Shown here in pieces: positions 62,821 through 64,000 of a DNA stretch of 64,000 nucleotides. The translations under genes were made by a program, and so were the position numbers. The notes under the pieces were generated by a model. It searched no databases. It saw nothing but the letters and a program-made list of their open reading frames with translations, and was not told the DNA's origin. The stretch covers positions 744,001 to 808,000 of the forward strand of contig NZ_JAOPFX010000001.1 of assembly GCF_025515205.1 (NCBI RefSeq), read 5' to 3'. Source of the DNA: Microbacterium fluvii. Its GTDB lineage: Bacteria > Actinomycetota > Actinomycetes > Actinomycetales > Microbacteriaceae. Position 1 is the stretch's first letter. The number at the start of each line of letters is the position of its first letter.

Positions 62821-64000
62821 ATGACCGCACTCGCACGCGCCATCGCCCGCCCCGAACCCGTCCACGACTTCGGCGCGACCTCACCCCTGCACGGCCTGGA
62901 GCGGCGCACCGTCGGCTTCTGGGACGTGCTGGCACAGTCCGTCGCCGCCGTCGCGCCGGTCGCGGCCTCGACGACCGTCGTGCTGCTGGTGGCGGGAGTC
63001 GCGCCGTCAGCGACGGTGATCTCGATCGTGATCGCCGGGGTCCTGAGCCTGGCCGTCGCAGCCACCGTCTCGCAGTTCGCGCGACGCCTGGCCGCGGCCG
63101 GCTCCACCTACACCTACACGGCGCGTGGTCTCGGCCCCGGTGCCGGGCTCGCCGCGGGCGCCGCGATCCTCGTCGGCTACGGAGCGATCGCGATGTTCGC
63201 GCTCCTCGGCGGCGCGTACTACGTGTCATTCCTGCTGGCTGCGGTCTGGCCCGCCCTGGCGGGCCCCGCCGTGATCGCCGCGGTGCTCGTGGCCGAGGCG
63301 GTCGTGGTCGCCCTCGTGCTGTGGCGCGGCATCCGACTGTCGTCGCGGGTCGCGCTGGTGGTCGAGGGACTCTCGGTGGCTCTCGTGGTCGTGCTGCTGG
63401 TCGTGCTGCTCGTGCAGATCGGGCCGATCGACCCCGCTGTGGTGTTCCCGGTCGGCCAGTGGTCGCCGGCGGCGATCGCGGCCGGATCGGTCATCGCGTT
63501 GACGGCGTTCGTCGGCTTCGAGAGCGCGGCGACCCTCGGCGTCGAGGCGGTCGCGCCGCTGCGCACGGTGCCGAGGGCGATCACCTGGACGGTCGTGGTG
63601 GCCGGCGGCCTCTACATCGTCGCGGCAGTCACCCAGGTGGCGGGCTTCGACGCGCTCGGAGCCGACTTCACCTCGGCCGTCTCGCCGATCAACGAGCTGA
63701 CCGCGGCCTACGGCCTGGGCGGCTGGGGAGTGGTCGCCGACCTCGGCATCGCGGCATCGTTCGTCGCGTGCGCCATCGGGTCGACCACGGCCCTGACCCG
63801 CGTGCTGTTCGCGATGGGGCGCGACGGCGTGCTGCCGACGCTCGCCGGCCGCACCCACCGGCGCTTCGGCACGCCGATCGGGGCGATCGCGCTGTCGTTC
63901 CCGGCGATCACGGTGATCCCGCTGGCGCTCGTGGTCGCCGGGGTCGGCATCCGCGACGCGATGCACCTGACGATCGCCGTCGGCGGAGCGGGCTACATCG
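62821..64000 (+). CDS. APC family amino acid/amine permease (3' end outside window)
   Basis: The frame is open from the ATG at 62821 to the window end (393 complete codons), so the C-terminus is missing. It encodes a second APC-type carrier: GFWDVLAQSVAAVAPVAAST near residue 35, GSTYTYTARGLGPGAGLAAG (about 96-115), ALTAFVGFESAATLGVEAV (about 225-243) and TTALTRVLFAMGRDGVLP. About nine membrane segments are visible. GGGAGA precedes the ATG. It is divergent from the first APC gene across 226 bp, in which a TACCGT hexamer at 62786-62791 may be the -10. Substrate unknown. Confidence 0.87.
   Translation, partial: MTALARAIARPEPVHDFGATSPLHGLERRTVGFWDVLAQSVAAVAPVAASTTVVLLVAGVAPSATVISIVIAGVLSLAVAATVSQFARRLAAAGSTYTYTARGLGPGAGLAAGAAILVGYGAIAMFALLGGAYYVSFLLAAVWPALAGPAVIAAVLVAEAVVVALVLWRGIRLSSRVALVVEGLSVALVVVLLVVLLVQIGPIDPAVVFPVGQWSPAAIAAGSVIALTAFVGFESAATLGVEAVAPLRTVPRAITWTVVVAGGLYIVAAVTQVAGFDALGADFTSAVSPINELTAAYGLGGWGVVADLGIAASFVACAIGSTTALTRVLFAMGRDGVLPTLAGRTHRRFGTPIGAIALSFPAITVIPLALVVAGVGIRDAMHLTIAVGGAGYI

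Overview
The window is one continuous chromosomal stretch of a high-GC Gram-positive bacterium. GTG starts are frequent, third codon positions are almost always G or C, and genes are tightly packed with 4-bp ATGA/GTGA overlaps. It contains a DUF222/HNH (13E12-type) gene, a cell-wall-binding-repeat protein and many genes whose start codon follows a TANNNT hexamer by 6-7 nt, a leaderless layout. Together these suggest an actinobacterium of the Microbacteriaceae, most likely Microbacterium or a close relative. The genus is an inference from gene content and style only. No insertion sequence, prophage, rRNA or CRISPR array is visible, and no gene-free stretch exceeds 300 bp.

Layout. 2-1893: the end of a sugar ABC importer (two permeases). 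1915-6034: a DUF305/DUF3105 pair, a PAP2 phosphatase and a HerA-like ATPase. 6089-27640: a molybdenum and respiration region. It holds an FdhF-type molybdopterin oxidoreductase, an NAD(P)-binding DUF2867 protein, mog-moaE, the opposing run moeB-moeA-moaC-mobA-DUF6457-moaD, a molbindin-like regulator with modABC, a GNAT gene, the cytochrome bd operon cydABDC, then moaA-fdhD and a cysteine-bearing winged-helix regulator. Every step from GTP to a sulfurated, nucleotide-modified Mo cofactor, plus molybdate uptake, is encoded here. 27767-35814: a secreted cell-wall-binding serine hydrolase, HxlR/DoxX, an LLM flavoprotein, a TrhO-type rhodanese, a bifunctional nuclease, an aromatic-acid-exporter-like protein and a membrane protein with a decayed Mrr-like domain. 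35938-45820: two giant FtsX permeases with two ATPases (one carrying an AbrB-like tail), a small membrane protein, PadR and a UbiB kinase-like protein. 45862-53707: NUDIX, a pRiA4b ORF-3-like protein, a secreted repeat protein with a sunset-like end, DUF222/HNH, MsrA, a YcaQ-like protein and a small membrane protein. 53789-58437: tRNA-Ser(GGA) and a MoxR-DUF58-transglutaminase operon. 58539-64000: a membrane protein, a copper amine oxidase with a His-rich tail, and two divergent APC permeases, the second cut by the window end.

The most unusual signal is a pair of collinear 90-bp palindromic elements. One lies between genes (43012-43101) and the other sits inside the fdhF-like reading frame (7825-7914), where its length, a multiple of three, keeps the frame open. 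A different 72-bp palindromic element lies in the linker of the HerA-like ATPase gene. This resembles the in-frame palindromic elements known from Rickettsia.
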